A DNA stretch of 64,000 bases, taken from Flavobacterium dauae. GTDB taxonomy: Bacteria; Bacteroidota; Bacteroidia; Flavobacteriales; Flavobacteriaceae. The notes under the pieces are model-generated. The model saw only the letters and a list, made by a program, of their open reading frames with translations. It did not search any database and had not been told where the DNA came from. This document shows positions 62,927-64,000 of this stretch, piece after piece (the stretch's first letter is position 1; every line of letters starts with the position of its first letter). The translations under genes were made by a program, and so were the position numbers. The stretch lies in the NCBI RefSeq assembly GCF_004151275.2, contig NZ_CP130821.1, positions 434,001 through 498,000 of the forward strand, read 5' to 3'.

Positions 62927-64000
62927 ATGATTTGGAAAACCGAACATATAACGCAAACGGCACGGAACACGCAGACTTTTATTCAAAGCTTTATAAATCG
63001 ACAAACGGTGTTTACAACTGAATCCGATTTAAGTTTTGATATAGGCATCATTGGCGGGGGACCAAAAGGGTTATATGCGTTAGAAGAATTATTTAGGAAT
63101 TTAAAAAAAGAAAAAACTCAGGGTAAATTCAGAGTATTTTGGTGGAATGAAACGCACAATTTTGGAAGCGGACCAAATTACCACCCCGACCAGCCTGATT
63201 ATTTGCTTATCAACTACTGTATTGGTAACGTAGATGCCTGGGATAGAATACAATATAAAAATAAAGAGCTTTTAAATCTGGTGCATTGGTTAGAGAAAAC
63301 TAAAAACAATCAAGTAAAAGTACAACCCACAGATTTCGCTTCAAGGGCTTTAGTAGGTTATTATTTGCAAAATGTTTTAATAGAAATTATACAATCTAAG
63401 CCAGAAACAGTAGAGCTTTTTCTTATCCCTGAAAAAGTTTGTAACATACAAACATTGGCAAACGCCAAATTAATGGTTTATACCCATAATAAAGAATATG
63501 TAGTAGATAATCTTTTATTCACAACCGGACATTGTTACCAAAATACACCTTTAGTAAATTTAGGAGATAATCATATTCCCGAAAACTACCTTTCGTCTGC
63601 ATACCCTATTCAGGTGCTAAAAAAAATTCCTCCTAAAAAAAATGTAGGAATCATAGGGTGGGGACTAACTTTTATTGATGTAGCTTTAGCATTGACCGAA
63701 GGTCGGGGCGGAACTTTTGATGACAACGGAAATTATATTGCAAACGGAATTGAACCAGTATTATTACCTTTTTCAAGGAACCAATTGCCGATCATGCCCC
63801 GTGGACCTATCTACGGAAAAAACACCCATCAATTATATTATCTGGATGAAAATTGGTTTCAGTTGATGAAATCTATCTCTAAAGAGAGAAAAATAGATTT
63901 TCGTAACGATATTTTTCCATGGTTGGAAAAAGAATTTAGTTTTGCCTATTACAGTACTTTTCTTCAAACGAGAGAGGTATCGAAGGTAGAAAAACATATA
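62927..64000 (+). CDS. FAD/NAD(P)-binding protein, cut by the right window edge
   Basis: The ATG at 62927 opens a frame that is still open at base 64000 (358 codons). A dinucleotide-binding motif DIGIIGGGPKGLYALEEL stands near residues 38-55, followed by WWNETHNFGSGPNYHPDQPD, a family-typical stretch of the NAD_binding_9 proteins, and a second nucleotide motif NVGIIGWGLTFIDVALAL near residue 240. PLLPFSRNQLPIMPRGP-like text follows. It lies 5 bp after the SbnA-like gene, so the two belong to one operon, probably a small natural-product or amino acid pathway continuing to the right. Confidence 0.85.
   Translation, partial: MIWKTEHITQTARNTQTFIQSFINRQTVFTTESDLSFDIGIIGGGPKGLYALEELFRNLKKEKTQGKFRVFWWNETHNFGSGPNYHPDQPDYLLINYCIGNVDAWDRIQYKNKELLNLVHWLEKTKNNQVKVQPTDFASRALVGYYLQNVLIEIIQSKPETVELFLIPEKVCNIQTLANAKLMVYTHNKEYVVDNLLFTTGHCYQNTPLVNLGDNHIPENYLSSAYPIQVLKKIPPKKNVGIIGWGLTFIDVALALTEGRGGTFDDNGNYIANGIEPVLLPFSRNQLPIMPRGPIYGKNTHQLYYLDENWFQLMKSISKERKIDFRNDIFPWLEKEFSFAYYSTFLQTREVSKVEKHI

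Overview
The window looks like a chromosome segment of a member of the Bacteroidota, most likely a Flavobacteriaceae (Flavobacterium/Myroides-like). The reasons are AT-rich DNA, promoters with the Bacteroidota -7 box TAnnTTTG a short distance before start codons, a type IX secretion sorting domain and a T9SS plug-like protein, an aromatic amino acid hydroxylase, and a mevalonate gene cluster of the flavobacterial kind. The genus is inferred, not proven.

Layout of the core part (1-46.6 kb). 1-7.6 kb: envelope and housekeeping genes (C-terminal processing protease cut by the left edge, surE, a small membrane protein, lpxB, an NlpC/P60 hydrolase, comEC, a thioredoxin-like protein). 7.7-15.2 kb: a peptide-utilisation block on the minus strand, three POT-family peptide transporters followed by a dipeptidyl peptidase IV. 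15.9-23.7 kb: mevalonate/isoprenoid genes (class II HMG-CoA reductase, a GYDIA-type GHMP kinase that may be the phosphomevalonate kinase, mevalonate diphosphate decarboxylase, a mevalonate kinase-like enzyme and a UbiA prenyltransferase), interleaved with a BaiN-type flavoprotein and a small cysteine-rich protein. 24-46.6 kb: mixed core genes: pseudouridine synthase, M3 peptidase, YceI, pirin, a Crp/Fnr regulator beside a MITE-like element, two L,D-transpeptidases, an APC permease, gpmI, a T9SS cargo protein, map, a methyltransferase, phenylalanine hydroxylase, two lipoproteins, a T9SS plug-like protein, apaG and pruA.

Accessory part (about 46.7 kb to the right edge). It opens with an 18-bp remnant that matches the 3' end of a tRNA (probably tRNA-Pro), still followed by a terminator hairpin: a classical integration scar. 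Next comes a tight five-gene minus-strand operon: XRE regulator, DNA cytosine methyltransferase, a 720-residue protein carrying two GHKL ATPase domains (an N-terminal MORC/Hsp90-like one and a C-terminal histidine-kinase-like one), a receiver-like protein of unknown output, and a Vsr-type endonuclease. I regard this as the most interesting locus: a restriction-modification-like unit that seems to contain its own two-component relay. It is followed by an oriT-like non-coding region and BtgA/BtgB-type mobilisation genes, a radical SAM/TIGR03915 DNA-repair pair, a broken FAD oxidoreductase, an endonuclease/exonuclease/phosphatase protein, a large catalase, and the start of a small biosynthetic operon (SbnA-like synthase plus a FAD/NAD(P)-binding protein cut by the right edge). 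No integrase, intact tRNA, rRNA or CRISPR array was seen in the window.
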